This document shows, in pieces, positions 1-9,016 of a stretch of 57,167 nt of DNA. This DNA is from Shouchella xiaoxiensis (GTDB taxonomy: Bacteria; Bacillota; Bacilli; Bacillales; Bacillaceae_D), in assembly GCF_016907895.1 (NCBI RefSeq), contig NZ_JAFBCV010000019.1:1-57167 (forward strand), written 5' to 3'. The translations under genes and the position numbers were made by a program. The notes beneath the pieces were generated by a model. It saw only the letters and a list, made by a program, of their open reading frames with translations, did not search any database and was not told the origin of the DNA. Every line of letters starts with the position of its first letter. The stretch's first letter is position 1.

Positions 1-6
1 AAAAAA

Positions 7-51
7 TTAAGCTACCACACACCGATAGAGTTCGGTAATATGGCAGCTTAA
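7..51 (-). terminator. Two-level hairpin at the window edge, probable terminator of the SLOG operon
   Basis: TTAAGCT (7-13) pairs with AGCTTAA (45-51), and an inner hairpin ACCGA/TCGGT lies at 21-36. Read on the minus strand the structure is followed by a run of T (the A run at 1-6), as expected of a rho-independent terminator downstream of the minus-strand gene at 155-634. The long loop makes this less than certain. Confidence 0.45.
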
Positions 52-154
52 TAAGTAGGTGTTTTATTACTGTCCCAAATGACTAGGTCAGTCTAACTAA
101 GCTGTAAAAAGGGGGGTTTTTTTCAAGTAAAAATTTAAAAATCAATCCTTTACT

Positions 155-634
155 CTATAAATATGTGACTGATAATGTGCTAGGATGAACATGAATCACT
201 TTTATCCCTTTATCTACGCTATATTTAACTATATCTCCTGTTCCACCTAAACCTTTTGCTTCTTCTCCGTCCCAAATTGCAACAATACAATCTGAACAAT
301 CACTTATATAAAGACCTGCTCTGTAAAAAGCTTCCTCAGTAGATTTCTTGAAAGGCATAAGATGAATATTAGTAGCACCATTCAACAATCTTTTATAGTT
401 TGATTTTTCTTTTTTATCAAAGTTTTTTATATAGTCTTCCGCTGGAATTATTGCACAATAATCAATTGATAATTCTGTACAAACATCAGCAAAAATCTGG
501 TCTGCTCCTATTGCTAAAGATGTATAAGCTAAATTTCCACCCTCCCGCTCTATTAATAACTTTAACAAAGCTTTAAGTTTATTAATTGATGGAACTTCTG
601 ATAAGTCTTGATGGCCTGTTATACCTATCTTCAT
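155..634 (-). CDS. SLOG/LOG-DprA-like Rossmann nucleotide-binding protein
   Basis: This 159-residue protein starts with the glycine-rich GITGHQDL strand-loop and carries a second signature near its C-terminus (WDG...GLGGTGDIV, about residues 121-137). This pairing is typical of the SLOG superfamily (DprA, LOG, TIR-like sensors), which bind nucleotides or nucleotide-derived ligands. Its ATG overlaps the stop of the upstream caspase remnant (ATGA), so the two were translated as a coupled pair. SLOG proteins are known as predicted ligand sensors in bacterial conflict systems; here the effector partner is broken, so the role today is unclear. The frame is intact and full length for a stand-alone SLOG domain. 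It is a poor match for cytokinin-activating LOG phosphoribohydrolases, because no PGGxGT(x)xE motif is seen. Confidence 0.7.
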   Translation of the reverse strand: MKIGITGHQDLSEVPSINKLKALLKLLIEREGGNLAYTSLAIGADQIFADVCTELSIDYCAIIPAEDYIKNFDKKEKSNYKRLLNGATNIHLMPFKKSTEEAFYRAGLYISDCSDCIVAIWDGEEAKGLGGTGDIVKYSVDKGIKVIHVHPSTLSVTYL

Positions 635-1095
635 ATCTTATTGCTCTTTCTCAAAGACCAATAATGTCGACCTACAGGGGTTAGCACACAACTTTTATTG
701 TTTATAGCAGCATAATACATGTGATCTTCCCCCTCAGGTTTAACTAATCCTGCTGAACAGCATCGCTGTAATGACTTAAGAATTAAAACATTTTCGTCGT
801 TAGCATTCTCACATGAATGCTCGTAAGATGAATCAAGATAATAATGGTCAAAAGGAGTTTGAAAAAGAAGTAGAGTATCTAGATCCGATAACTTGATTTT
901 TGGTAAACATTTTCGCAAAGCGGTTAACTTTGATAAATTAGCTTTTAATAGTGGTCTTTGATCACAGGCCCCTAATGCTTGATCTGTATAACCATACGTA
1001 CTTGAGACACTTACATTACCTAAAGGATCTGCAGCACCACCATCTAAAGCATCTAAGATTAAACTTGTAAAAACCCCAGAATTTCCAACTTCCAT
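631..1095 (-). pseudogene. C-terminal fragment of a caspase-family (peptidase C14-like) protein
   Basis: The open frame encodes 154 residues beginning GNSGVFTSLILDALDGGAAD, which resembles the segment just after the catalytic domain of bacterial caspase-like proteases (a xGVFTxxLLxGLxGxA pattern), followed by the family's C-terminal tail. The catalytic His and Cys segments should lie upstream but are missing. An in-frame stop lies six codons before the first ATG, and the upstream DNA is a flagellin-like scrap instead. No good ribosome binding site precedes the ATG. The end overlaps the SLOG gene by ATGA. I read it as a 5'-truncated effector gene. The family assignment rests on recognised sequence patterns only. 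Confidence 0.6.
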
Positions 1096-1109
1096 TGAAT
1101 ATTGTGTGC

Positions 1110-1285
1110 TTTAAGCGCTTTTTGTTTAGCACCAAGATTTGAACGCTCGTTAGAGACTTTATTGATTGCACTTTGAATAGTCGTAATAGCTTGAGCAAAG
1201 TCGATACAGCTAGTCCAAGTTCAGTAACGTCATTATTTGTTCCATTCGTTACCTTTTTGAACATTTGTAGCATCGCTTGCATTAA
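1110..1285 (-). pseudogene. Frameshifted flagellin C-terminal-domain scrap
   Basis: On the minus strand from 1202 to 1110 the frame reads AITTIQSAINKVSNERSNLG then AKQKALK, close to the flagellin D0/D1 helix whose usual form is AI..VS.QR..LGAVQNRLEHTINNL. The continuation KHTIFN appears in a different frame, and the piece before 1202 is in yet another frame, so at least two shifts are needed. No gene start or end is preserved. It abuts the truncated caspase gene, suggesting a deletion or rearrangement joint near 1098-1112. Confidence 0.5.
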
Positions 1286-1341
1286 TTATTAACCCTAGCC
1301 ATGAGTTTTATTAACTTTTGAATGAATGTATTTAGTCAAAA

Positions 1342-1363
1342 AATTGCTGCCCCTCCAGCAATT
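1342..1363 (-). terminator. Hairpin with minus-strand T tract
   Basis: AATTGCTG (1342-1349) and CAGCAATT (1356-1363) form a perfect 8-bp stem with a 6-nt loop. On the minus strand a short T run follows. It lies between the sugar operon and the caspase remnant; the rest of 1290-1554 holds no gene that I can see. Confidence 0.5.
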
Positions 1364-1497
1364 AAAATAAGAATAATATGATTATTATATATTTTGAGTG
1401 CTTAGTTATTCGTCCCATAATTAGTGTACAGAGGATTTTAGATGTAAGAAAGAGATTGATTATTGATTCAAACGCCATTATTAGAAAAAGCGTTAAA

Positions 1498-1525
1498 CTG
1501 ATTAGAACCCAAAGGCTCTAATCAG
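1498..1525 (-). terminator. Terminator of the tct-fucI-kinase operon
   Basis: CTGATTAGA (1498-1506) pairs with TCTAATCAG (1517-1525). It lies about 30 bases after the stop of the last operon gene. A T run is present on the plus side (1526-1531) and a weaker one on the minus side, so it may work in both directions. Confidence 0.6.
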
Positions 1526-1554
1526 ATTTTTAATTTGAACAATAGTCTATTTAA

Positions 1555-3213
1555 TTAAACAGTACTTTTTATACTTCTTAATTGATACATCCATTCTTTA
1601 TGCGATCTCCCGAAGTGTTCGTGCATTTCTTTATAAAGTTGAAAGAGCGTTTCGTACTTGGCTACGTTTTCAGGTATTGGGCGTATTGGTTCCGTATTTA
1701 CTCTTGCCATCTCTTCTGCAGCATTATAGATTGTATCGAACCCACCGGCTTTTTTGCCAGCCGCAGTAGCACCAAACATTGCTGCTCCTAGAGCCGTAAC
1801 TTCTTCTGAATCAGCTAGATAAATGTCTCTATTCAGTACATCTGCATAAATTTGCATGAAAAGTTTATTTTTTTTAGGGAGACCCCCACAAGCAAAAAGT
1901 GCAGTTACTGGAACTTGATTATTTTGAAACGTTTCCACAATAATTCTTGTGCCATATGCGGTTGATTCAAGTAAGGAGCGATAAATATCTGCTGGTTTCG
2001 TTGCTAAAGTTAGACCAATAATGGCACCAGACAAATGAGCATCAACTAAAATACTTCGGTTTCCATTCCACCAATCCAAGGCCATTAGACCATGTTCGCC
2101 TGGAACCTGTTTATTGGCCTCTTTTTCTAGCCAAGTATGGATGTTAATTCCCTCATTTTTAGCAGCAATTACTACATCCGCTGAAATAGCCTGTTCAACA
2201 AACCATGCAAACGAGTCTCCTACCGCCACTTGTCCGGTCTCATAACTTATGAAACCAGGTAAAATTCCATCAGCGACCGTTCCACACACACCTTCTACTA
2301 AATTTTCATTCTCTGAAAGCAACATATGACAAGTCGAAGTTCCCATCGCAAGCACCATTTGGCCAGGTTTCACGGCGCCTACGGCAGGTACTGCTGCATG
2401 AGCATCAATGACATTTACTGCAACCGCTGTACCGGCAACAAGACCTAATCTCTCTGCCATTTGCACCGATAAGGCTCCTGCTTTTTTTCCGATCGTACGA
2501 ACTTCTCCACGTAATTTCGTATCGTAAATATCTTTAAGTTGAGGGTGAAGTTCTGAAAGAAAATCCTTTGATGGATAACCTTCGCTTTTATTCCATAAAC
2601 CTTTGTATCCAGCTGTATTACTAGATCGAATAAGCTCACCTGTTAATTGATAGACTAACCAGTCACCAGCCTCCATAAACAGATCGGTTCGTTTAAACAG
2701 ATGTGGAGCCTCTTTTAACATTTGTAGTATTTTTGGAAGCATCCATTCAGAAGATATTTTCCCCCCATAACGTTTAAGAAAGGTTTCTTCTCTATTCTTG
2801 GCCAGTTGCGTGATTTGGTCAGCTTCTTCTTGTGCTGCGTGATGTTTCCAAAGTTTAACCCAACTGTGCGGATTGTGTGCATGTTCATTGTCTAGACATA
2901 GAGGCTCCCCGGCCGCATTTAAAGGCAGTATGGTGGAAGCAGTAAAATCAATTCCTATCCCAATTACGTGATGGGGATTAACGTTTTCTTCATCCATTAT
3001 AGTTCGGATTGTATCCGTCATTGCTTCCAAGTAATCAGTTGGGTGCTGCAAGGCCCAATCTTCTTTAAGTTTTGTTCCATCTGGTAAGGTATGGTCCATC
3101 ACGCCATGTTTATACTCTTTAACGGCTACAGCACTTTCCTTATTTGTCTTTAAATTATAGAGGAGTGCTCGAGCGGAAGCAGTTCCAAAATCGATTCCAA
3201 TCACGTATGACAT
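1555..3213 (-). CDS. FGGY-family carbohydrate kinase, ribulokinase (AraB)-like
   Basis: Predicted to phosphorylate a ketopentose or related ketose in the cytoplasm using ATP. The 552-residue protein begins with the FGGY phosphate-1 motif (GIDFGTASARA, about residues 6-16). It has the AraB-type IDFTASTILPL segment, and its C-terminal nucleotide-binding lobe carries ACGGLPKKN (about residue 450). The start chosen is the ATG at 3213, which has AAAGGAG 7 nt upstream; an in-frame codon at 3234 lies inside the preceding gene. It is the last gene of the operon, 13 bp after the aldolase-like gene. Next to an L-fucose isomerase one would expect FucK, but the sequence looks more like AraB, so the substrate could be L- or D-ribulose or L-fuculose. 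Confidence 0.82.
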   Translation of the reverse strand: MSYVIGIDFGTASARALLYNLKTNKESAVAVKEYKHGVMDHTLPDGTKLKEDWALQHPTDYLEAMTDTIRTIMDEENVNPHHVIGIGIDFTASTILPLNAAGEPLCLDNEHAHNPHSWVKLWKHHAAQEEADQITQLAKNREETFLKRYGGKISSEWMLPKILQMLKEAPHLFKRTDLFMEAGDWLVYQLTGELIRSSNTAGYKGLWNKSEGYPSKDFLSELHPQLKDIYDTKLRGEVRTIGKKAGALSVQMAERLGLVAGTAVAVNVIDAHAAVPAVGAVKPGQMVLAMGTSTCHMLLSENENLVEGVCGTVADGILPGFISYETGQVAVGDSFAWFVEQAISADVVIAAKNEGINIHTWLEKEANKQVPGEHGLMALDWWNGNRSILVDAHLSGAIIGLTLATKPADIYRSLLESTAYGTRIIVETFQNNQVPVTALFACGGLPKKNKLFMQIYADVLNRDIYLADSEEVTALGAAMFGATAAGKKAGGFDTIYNAAEEMARVNTEPIRPIPENVAKYETLFQLYKEMHEHFGRSHKEWMYQLRSIKSTV

Positions 3214-3226
3214 GTTACAACTCCTT

Positions 3227-4156
3227 TTAGACAATCCACTTCTCTAATCGTTTGCGATACTCATTTGTCAATTCTTTTAACTGGCGTACTTCTGTTTTTT
3301 CTGTAGAGTTTAAAACCTGATTTGCGTTTACTCTCGTATCTTCTAACCAAGATAAGCCAAGTGTCTGTAAATAGTATTTTGCATTAGCTGGATAATGTTG
3401 GCGTTCAATTAATGCAGACATACTTAAGAAATTTTGCAACTCTTTTGCACGTATGGGTTCTTTTTCATAATTGTTAACAAGCCATGCGTACAAATCAGGT
3501 TGAAAATTCGCCATGACACCACTATATCCGAATACACCAGCTTTAAGTGTGTCTAGTAGAGTTGCCGTGTTAGCATTATAGATACGTAAAGCGGTTCCCT
3601 CTACAGCGTTTATTTTTCCCTCAATTTGTTGTTGGTCACAACACGTATCTTTTAAGAAATAGAATCGACCTGTTTGGGCTAATCTTCTTAAAATGCCAGG
3701 TTGAATTAACCGCTTGTAAGGGACAGGACATTCATAAAAGCCAAGAGGGATATGAGATGGAATGAGATCAAGTAGTTGGTTGACATTTGTTTCAAAGGTT
3801 GTATCATTTTCTTCTTCGTTAGCTAAGCGATTAGTAATCAATATAACAGCGTCTACACCTGTAGAATACATGTTTTTCACTTGTTTTGCTTGTTTTTCAA
3901 TTGTATCTGCTGTATGTCCAGATGCAATTACTGGTATACGACCATTTACTTTCTTCGTAATAAAGGCAGCTAAATTAGTTGCTTCCTCATCCGTTAAAAA
4001 AAACATTTCACTCGATTGACAAACCGAAAATAATCCACTTACGTTATTTCTAATGTACCATTCAATTAATTCTTCTAAGGCTTTATAATCAATAGCGTTC
4101 TCTTTAAAAGGTGTTAGCATCACTGGCCACACCCCACCTGGAAAATTTCTCTCCAT
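3227..4156 (-). CDS. Dihydrodipicolinate synthase/N-acetylneuraminate lyase-family aldolase
   Basis: A 309-residue class I aldolase-type TIM barrel. The family Schiff-base lysine is seen in FLKDTCCD (about K169) and the catalytic tyrosine in FYECPVP (about Y141). The GTTGE loop that binds pyruvate's carboxylate in DapA is replaced by CQSSE (about 46-50), so this is not a lysine-pathway DapA but a sugar-acid or other aldolase/dehydratase of the family. The ATG at 4156 is preferred because GGGAGGAG lies 8 nt upstream; an earlier in-frame ATG at 4174 would overlap the previous gene. Within the operon it may cleave the sugar-derived chain after isomerisation or oxidation (inference). Confidence 0.8.
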   Translation of the reverse strand: MERNFPGGVWPVMLTPFKENAIDYKALEELIEWYIRNNVSGLFSVCQSSEMFFLTDEEATNLAAFITKKVNGRIPVIASGHTADTIEKQAKQVKNMYSTGVDAVILITNRLANEEENDTTFETNVNQLLDLIPSHIPLGFYECPVPYKRLIQPGILRRLAQTGRFYFLKDTCCDQQQIEGKINAVEGTALRIYNANTATLLDTLKAGVFGYSGVMANFQPDLYAWLVNNYEKEPIRAKELQNFLSMSALIERQHYPANAKYYLQTLGLSWLEDTRVNANQVLNSTEKTEVRQLKELTNEYRKRLEKWIV

Positions 4157-4161
4157 TATTT

Positions 4162-5196
4162 TTACTCCTCCCATTTCCTCTCATCGAACCGCCAAACAAC
4201 AATGCTTTTGCGGTTCCATGTATAGGATAGACAAACGATATGTTCTTTTCTTGTTAATGATGGATAAGAGTATTCACCCTCACCCTCCTCAAGGGTACAC
4301 AACAATTCCCATGTGAACCCGTTATCCTTTGATAGATGCAAGCAAAGGGGACTTCTTGGTCCCCAATTTAATTCGACTGGATTCGAGCACATTACAAGAT
4401 TACCTGATGAGAGCGTTACGATATCAATTCCACTATTATTATTCGGAAAATCTGTTTTGACAGGATCACTCCACGTCAGCCCGTAGTCATGTGAATTCGA
4501 ACGAAATAAAACTCCTTCTGAAGAGCGCATTAATGCATACACATCTTCTGTTCCATGAGTCCACAAAGTAGGTTGAATGACACCACGTCCATAAAAAGAT
4601 TGTTCGGATACAGCAATATCGCTTGTTGCGGTACGGTGTCCAGAATAGACTAAACCTGGAATAGCGATGGATTCTGATTTGACCCAATTGAGACCACCGT
4701 CCAATGAGCGATCAATAAATGAATGCCAAATACCTTTTTCAACTGAGCCACCAGCTAAGATTGTCCCGTTATTTACTGAGATCATTTTTGTTCGAACTGG
4801 TCCTCTTCCTCCTCTGTCTCCTGCAACAAGTTCCTGTGGATTTGTCCATGTTCGCCCTAAATCGTTTGAGTAACGTACCATGGTTTGCCACGTGTCTATC
4901 TGTCGACCTATTTTATACAGTAACCAAATTTTTTGATCTTCGCTCTCCATAAAAAAGACGGGGTTCCAATGGGGAATGTCGCCATCATTTGCGACAATAA
5001 CAGGTAGGCTAAATCCTTTTTCATCGACTGTTGTCATCCAAATTGCTGTATCGTCAGCTCCTTCATAAGATCCTGCAAACCAAGCAACGAGAATATTCTT
5101 ATTCGGTAAGATAAAGCAATTTGACGCATGGCATAGTGAGAAAGGTACGGTCTCATCATTGAAAGCATAGTATTTACCTTCATGAGATGTGTTCAT
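4162..5196 (-). CDS. Sialidase-like BNR-repeat protein without signal peptide
   Basis: This 344-residue protein folds as a predicted six-blade propeller. Four Asp-box repeats of the form SxDxGxxW are visible: SNDLGRTW, SLDGGLNW, SHDYGLTW and SKDNGFTW. There is no N-terminal signal or membrane segment, so it should act in the cytoplasm on an imported substrate, unlike secreted neuraminidases. Such proteins are often annotated exo-alpha-sialidase, but many in this group have unproven substrates. The ATG at 5196 has GGAG 9 nt upstream. It sits between fucI and the aldolase-like gene, with 5 bp to the aldolase start, implying one pathway. Confidence 0.78.
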   Translation of the reverse strand: MNTSHEGKYYAFNDETVPFSLCHASNCFILPNKNILVAWFAGSYEGADDTAIWMTTVDEKGFSLPVIVANDGDIPHWNPVFFMESEDQKIWLLYKIGRQIDTWQTMVRYSNDLGRTWTNPQELVAGDRGGRGPVRTKMISVNNGTILAGGSVEKGIWHSFIDRSLDGGLNWVKSESIAIPGLVYSGHRTATSDIAVSEQSFYGRGVIQPTLWTHGTEDVYALMRSSEGVLFRSNSHDYGLTWSDPVKTDFPNNNSGIDIVTLSSGNLVMCSNPVELNWGPRSPLCLHLSKDNGFTWELLCTLEEGEGEYSYPSLTRKEHIVCLSYTWNRKSIVVWRFDERKWEE

Positions 5197-5221
5197 GCTT
5201 CTCGCTCCAATCTACATTTTT

Positions 5222-7009
5222 TTATTTTCCATATAATGGTCCGTAAGAATGACATGCACGATAGTCAGCAGCTTCTTTATCTTTTGTTCCAAATGCATTC
5301 CAAGCGCTTGGACGGAAGATTTTCTTATCATCTATATTATGCATAGAAACAGGGATTCTTAGCATTGATGCAAGTGTAATGAGAGAGCCTCCTATGTGAC
5401 CATAGCTGATCGCGGCATGATTTGATCCCCAATGGTTCATAACAGAATAAACATCAGCAAAAGCACCTTCTCCAGTCAATCGTGGTGCAAACCAAGTAGA
5501 AGGCCAGGTTGGATCCGTTCGTTTGTTTAAGACTTCGTGAACTTCTGATGGTAGTGTTACAGTGTAGCCTTCTGCAATTTGTAAGACTGGTCCAATGCCT
5601 TCTATTAAATTGACACGACACATGGTAACAGGCATTTCACCGTCTGTAACAAACTGTGAAGAGAAACCTCCTCCTCGGAAATATTCAGTGGTGGCTGGAT
5701 ACCACGTTGTTGCATGTAACGACGACTCCACTTCATTCGTTGTGATTTCCCAAAAAGGTTTTACAACGGGTTCTCCATTTCGTTTATGATGGCCGGTAAA
5801 ATCAAGACTCGCTGCTCCAGAATTAATGAGATGTATAATGCCGTGTTCAGCTTTACCTTTTAAGGAGTATCCATTACAGACACGGGAAATAGATTTAGGA
5901 CTCCAAAAAGATCGAACATCTGCAAAGAGCTGCGATGTATTTGTAAGAAGGTGACCGAAAAGCATTGAAACAGCATTCAAATTATCGTTTTCAGTTGCAA
6001 AGATATAAGGTTCACGTGCCCCATTCCAATCAAATGAGGAATTTAATAGAGCCTCCATAAAATCGCCATTTGGTGCATAATCAGTCCATTGTCTTTGTCC
6101 CTGAAAACCCGATATTAAAGCGTGATGGCCTTCTGCTTCTTCTAAAAATCCTTTACTGGAGAGTGTTGGATTACCTACCATAAGATCACGTGCAATCAAA
6201 TACATTTTTACGACATATGCCCAATCTTCGTCTTTTTGATCGCGTGTGCGTTGGCTCTCTGACCGATTAAGGTCATCCCCTTCTCGACAATGTTTCCTTG
6301 TCCATTTTATTGCTTTTTCGAACTCGACTTCATCATAGATGCCTTCTTCTATTCGTCGTGTAAACTCTGACATATCAACGAATTCATTTCTCATGCCTAA
6401 GAATGATTTAAAGAAGCGCGTGTCTACGTGAGACCCAAGAATACCCATAGAAACTCCCCCGATAGCTAGATAGGATTTGTCTCTCATCATAGCTACAGCA
6501 AGTCCAGCTCGGGTAAATTGCACCAATTTTTGCTTAACATCATCAGGTATCTCACTAATATCAATATCTTGAACATCTTCCCCGTAAATACCAAAGGCCG
6601 GTAAACCGAGTTGGTTGTGGGCCGCTAACGCGGCTGCTAGATACACAGCACCCGGTCTTTCGGTTCCATTAAAACCCCAAATGGCTTTTGGTCGAAAAGG
6701 GTCCATATCAATTGTTTCAGATCCATATGCCCAACATGGCGTCACGCTAATTGTTAGCCCAACATGTTCTTGTTTAAATATCTCTTCACACTTGGCTGCT
6801 TCTGCCACACCACCAATGGTGGTATCTGCGATGACACATTGAATAGTTTCACCATTTGGATAGTGAACGGTAGATTGCAATAAATCAACAACCGACTGCG
6901 CCATCTCCATTGTTTTTGTTTCGAGAGATTCACGTATCCCTTTTCTTCGTCCGTCTATTATTGGCCGAATGCCCACTTTTGGAAGAGCCCCGGTAAGTTT
7001 ATTAATCAT
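5222..7009 (-). CDS. fucI: L-fucose isomerase
   Basis: Interconverts L-fucose and L-fuculose (also D-arabinose and D-ribulose) using Mn2+. The 595-residue sequence follows the E. coli FucI pattern along its length: [13 protein letters not shown] at the start, [35 protein letters not shown] and a C-terminal PSAWxAxG...YGPLYGK. The metal-ligand motifs are present: Glu in ATEND (about 341), Asp in FADVRSFW (about 365) and His in YGHIGG (about 537). GAGGAGG lies about 10 nt before the ATG. It is 20 bp after tctA, so it is expressed with the tripartite transporter. No fuculose-1-phosphate aldolase (fucA) is in the window. Confidence 0.93.
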   Translation of the reverse strand: MINKLTGALPKVGIRPIIDGRRKGIRESLETKTMEMAQSVVDLLQSTVHYPNGETIQCVIADTTIGGVAEAAKCEEIFKQEHVGLTISVTPCWAYGSETIDMDPFRPKAIWGFNGTERPGAVYLAAALAAHNQLGLPAFGIYGEDVQDIDISEIPDDVKQKLVQFTRAGLAVAMMRDKSYLAIGGVSMGILGSHVDTRFFKSFLGMRNEFVDMSEFTRRIEEGIYDEVEFEKAIKWTRKHCREGDDLNRSESQRTRDQKDEDWAYVVKMYLIARDLMVGNPTLSSKGFLEEAEGHHALISGFQGQRQWTDYAPNGDFMEALLNSSFDWNGAREPYIFATENDNLNAVSMLFGHLLTNTSQLFADVRSFWSPKSISRVCNGYSLKGKAEHGIIHLINSGAASLDFTGHHKRNGEPVVKPFWEITTNEVESSLHATTWYPATTEYFRGGGFSSQFVTDGEMPVTMCRVNLIEGIGPVLQIAEGYTVTLPSEVHEVLNKRTDPTWPSTWFAPRLTGEGAFADVYSVMNHWGSNHAAISYGHIGGSLITLASMLRIPVSMHNIDDKKIFRPSAWNAFGTKDKEAADYRACHSYGPLYGK

Positions 7010-7029
7010 TACTTGTTTCCTCCTCTAGT

Positions 7030-8523
7030 TTAAGTGTTTTCTTGTTTTCGTCTCTTTCGCCAGTTTAAAAAAGGTGGTGCGATAAGTGCGAGTGCAGTTA
7101 ACAGTAAAAAGGCAGCACTAATCGGTCTTGTGAAAAAGATGCTAATGTCCCCACCTGACATGATTAATGAGCGTTGCATATTACTTTCAATCATTGGGCC
7201 TAGTATAATACCCAGGACAATTGGTGACATGGAGAATTTAAGTTTAATTAAGATGTAGCCGAGAATTCCAGCCCCAACCATGACAAATACATCGATGATG
7301 CTGTTGTTAATTGCAAATGCACCTACAAAACAAAGAATGAAGATAATCGGCGAAAGAATGGCTTTAGGAACATGAACAATCTTTGCAAAATATCGTATTC
7401 CTATAAGACCGAGAATCACCATAACTATATTCGCTACCAGTAAGCCTAGAAACAAGCCGTATACTTGATCGGGTTGTTCCTTAAAGAGTAAAGGTCCTGG
7501 TTGAATACCTTGAATCATTAATGCCCCTAAAATAATGGCCGTCACAGAGTCACCTGGTATACCGAGAGTTGTCATCGGAACCATTGCTCCTCCTGTGACA
7601 GCATTGTTTCCTGCTTCTGGAGCAGCAAGTCCCTCAATCGATCCCTTTCCAAACTCTTCTGGTTTTTTTGCAAAACGTTTGGATTCGTTGTAGGAGACAT
7701 AGGCTGCTATATCGCCACCTGTACCGGGAATCGTCCCAATGAAAGTTCCAATTAAACCAGAGCGAAACATATGTGCTCTAGTCGCACGCCAATCTGCTTT
7801 ACTTGGAAAGAACCCTTTCATCTTTAGTAACGCTTTTTGCGGTTTTTGGCCAAAATTCTCTTCAATTGTAATCAACGTTTGCGAAAATGCGAACAAGCCA
7901 ACGAGTACCGGAATAAATGAAATACCGCCCAGTAAATAAGTTGAATCAAAAGTAAACCGAGTATAGCCAGTGACAGCATCGATACCAACTGTTGCAATAA
8001 GTAGACCAAACACGCCACCAATTAACCCTTTTGTAACGGAATCTGCTGATATGCTTACAATGATACTAATCCCAAAAATAGCTAAGGCAAAATATTCAGG
8101 CGCACTAAAGTTTAAGGCTACCGCAGCAAGCATAGGAGCAACTAAAATAAGTAAGATGTTTGAAGTTATCCCACCTACACCAGAAGCAATGGTCGAGAGC
8201 TTTAAGGCACGCCCCGCCTCCCCTTTTTTTACTAATGGATAGCCTTCAATCATTGTTGCGGCTGATGCCGGTGTTCCAGGTGTGTTTAATAAGATTGCGG
8301 GAATAGATCCTCCATAAACGGCACCTATATAGATACCGAGCAACATAAGAATTCCTGAGAGACCATCTAAAGCGAATGTAACCGGAAAAAGAAGTGCAAC
8401 CCCCATCGTCACTGTAAGTCCCGGTAAAACGCCCATAATGATCCCAATTAATACCCCCGCGAAAATTGCTATAATCGATGGTAATGTAAAAGCTGTTTCC
8501 ATCGCAGCAAATATGTTTTCCAC
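7030..8523 (-). CDS. tctA: Tripartite tricarboxylate transporter large membrane subunit (TctA family)
   Basis: A 497-residue, strongly hydrophobic protein with about twelve predicted membrane spans. Near the start is the family motif GVLPGLTVTMGVALLFP, and in the second half is the matching IPGTGGDIAAYVSYNESKR segment. It forms the permease with TctB and receives substrate from the TctC lipoprotein. TTT systems usually carry carboxylates, often with one solute-binding protein per substrate. Here the gene is joined to sugar-isomerase genes, so the substrate may be a sugar acid or a fucose-like compound. It is 13 bp downstream of tctB. Confidence 0.9.
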   Translation of the reverse strand: MENIFAAMETAFTLPSIIAIFAGVLIGIIMGVLPGLTVTMGVALLFPVTFALDGLSGILMLLGIYIGAVYGGSIPAILLNTPGTPASAATMIEGYPLVKKGEAGRALKLSTIASGVGGITSNILLILVAPMLAAVALNFSAPEYFALAIFGISIIVSISADSVTKGLIGGVFGLLIATVGIDAVTGYTRFTFDSTYLLGGISFIPVLVGLFAFSQTLITIEENFGQKPQKALLKMKGFFPSKADWRATRAHMFRSGLIGTFIGTIPGTGGDIAAYVSYNESKRFAKKPEEFGKGSIEGLAAPEAGNNAVTGGAMVPMTTLGIPGDSVTAIILGALMIQGIQPGPLLFKEQPDQVYGLFLGLLVANIVMVILGLIGIRYFAKIVHVPKAILSPIIFILCFVGAFAINNSIIDVFVMVGAGILGYILIKLKFSMSPIVLGIILGPMIESNMQRSLIMSGGDISIFFTRPISAAFLLLTALALIAPPFLNWRKRRKQENT

Positions 8524-8536
8524 AAGTATCCCTCAT

Positions 8537-8989
8537 TTACAAAATGGTTTGATTAGGTAAAGGTATGTTAAATAATGAGCCAAAAATAAAGAAGATACTT
8601 ACAACAACCAATAGAGGAGTAATTATTAAACCTAGCCAATTTCGTTGCCCTAAAAGGTACCCCGTTATTCCAACAAACATGAAAGAACTAATAATAAAAC
8701 CTATATAAGGTAATGCAATACAATATAAAATACAAATGCCCATTATTTTATAAACAAAAATGGCTTGCTTACTTGAGAAAGCAATACTTATAGCTTCCCT
8801 TTTCTTTGATATAATGGTTTGCACAATAAGTAGAATACCTAGAAGAATCAATATGGACCCTAATACGGTTGGATATATACCTGGTCCAGGTGCCGATGCT
8901 ACTTGAGCTGGATAGTCCTTGGATTGCCAGACTACAAAGAGACCAAGGATTATGGTAAATAGTGCAGCAATAATTGTTCCCATTTTCAT
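8537..8989 (-). CDS. tctB: Tripartite tricarboxylate transporter small membrane subunit (TctB family)
   Basis: A 150-residue protein with four predicted membrane spans, including GTIIAALFTIILGLFVVWQS at the N-terminus. It has the TctB landmark FPAxV-like PAQVASAPGPGIYPTVLG in the first loop. Its position between tctC and tctA is the standard order. The ATG has GGGGGA upstream. It is probably a structural partner of TctA. Confidence 0.85.
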   Translation of the reverse strand: MKMGTIIAALFTIILGLFVVWQSKDYPAQVASAPGPGIYPTVLGSILILLGILLIVQTIISKKREAISIAFSSKQAIFVYKIMGICILYCIALPYIGFIISSFMFVGITGYLLGQRNWLGLIITPLLVVVSIFFIFGSLFNIPLPNQTIL

Positions 8990-9016
8990 TGCATGTCCCC
9001 CAATCTCAACCTCTCC

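Noticed and set aside
7-51. attC-like double-stem structure at the window edge
   Set aside because: The two stems recall an integron recombination site, but no integrase or attC end consensus is seen, and the minus-strand T run makes a terminator simpler.
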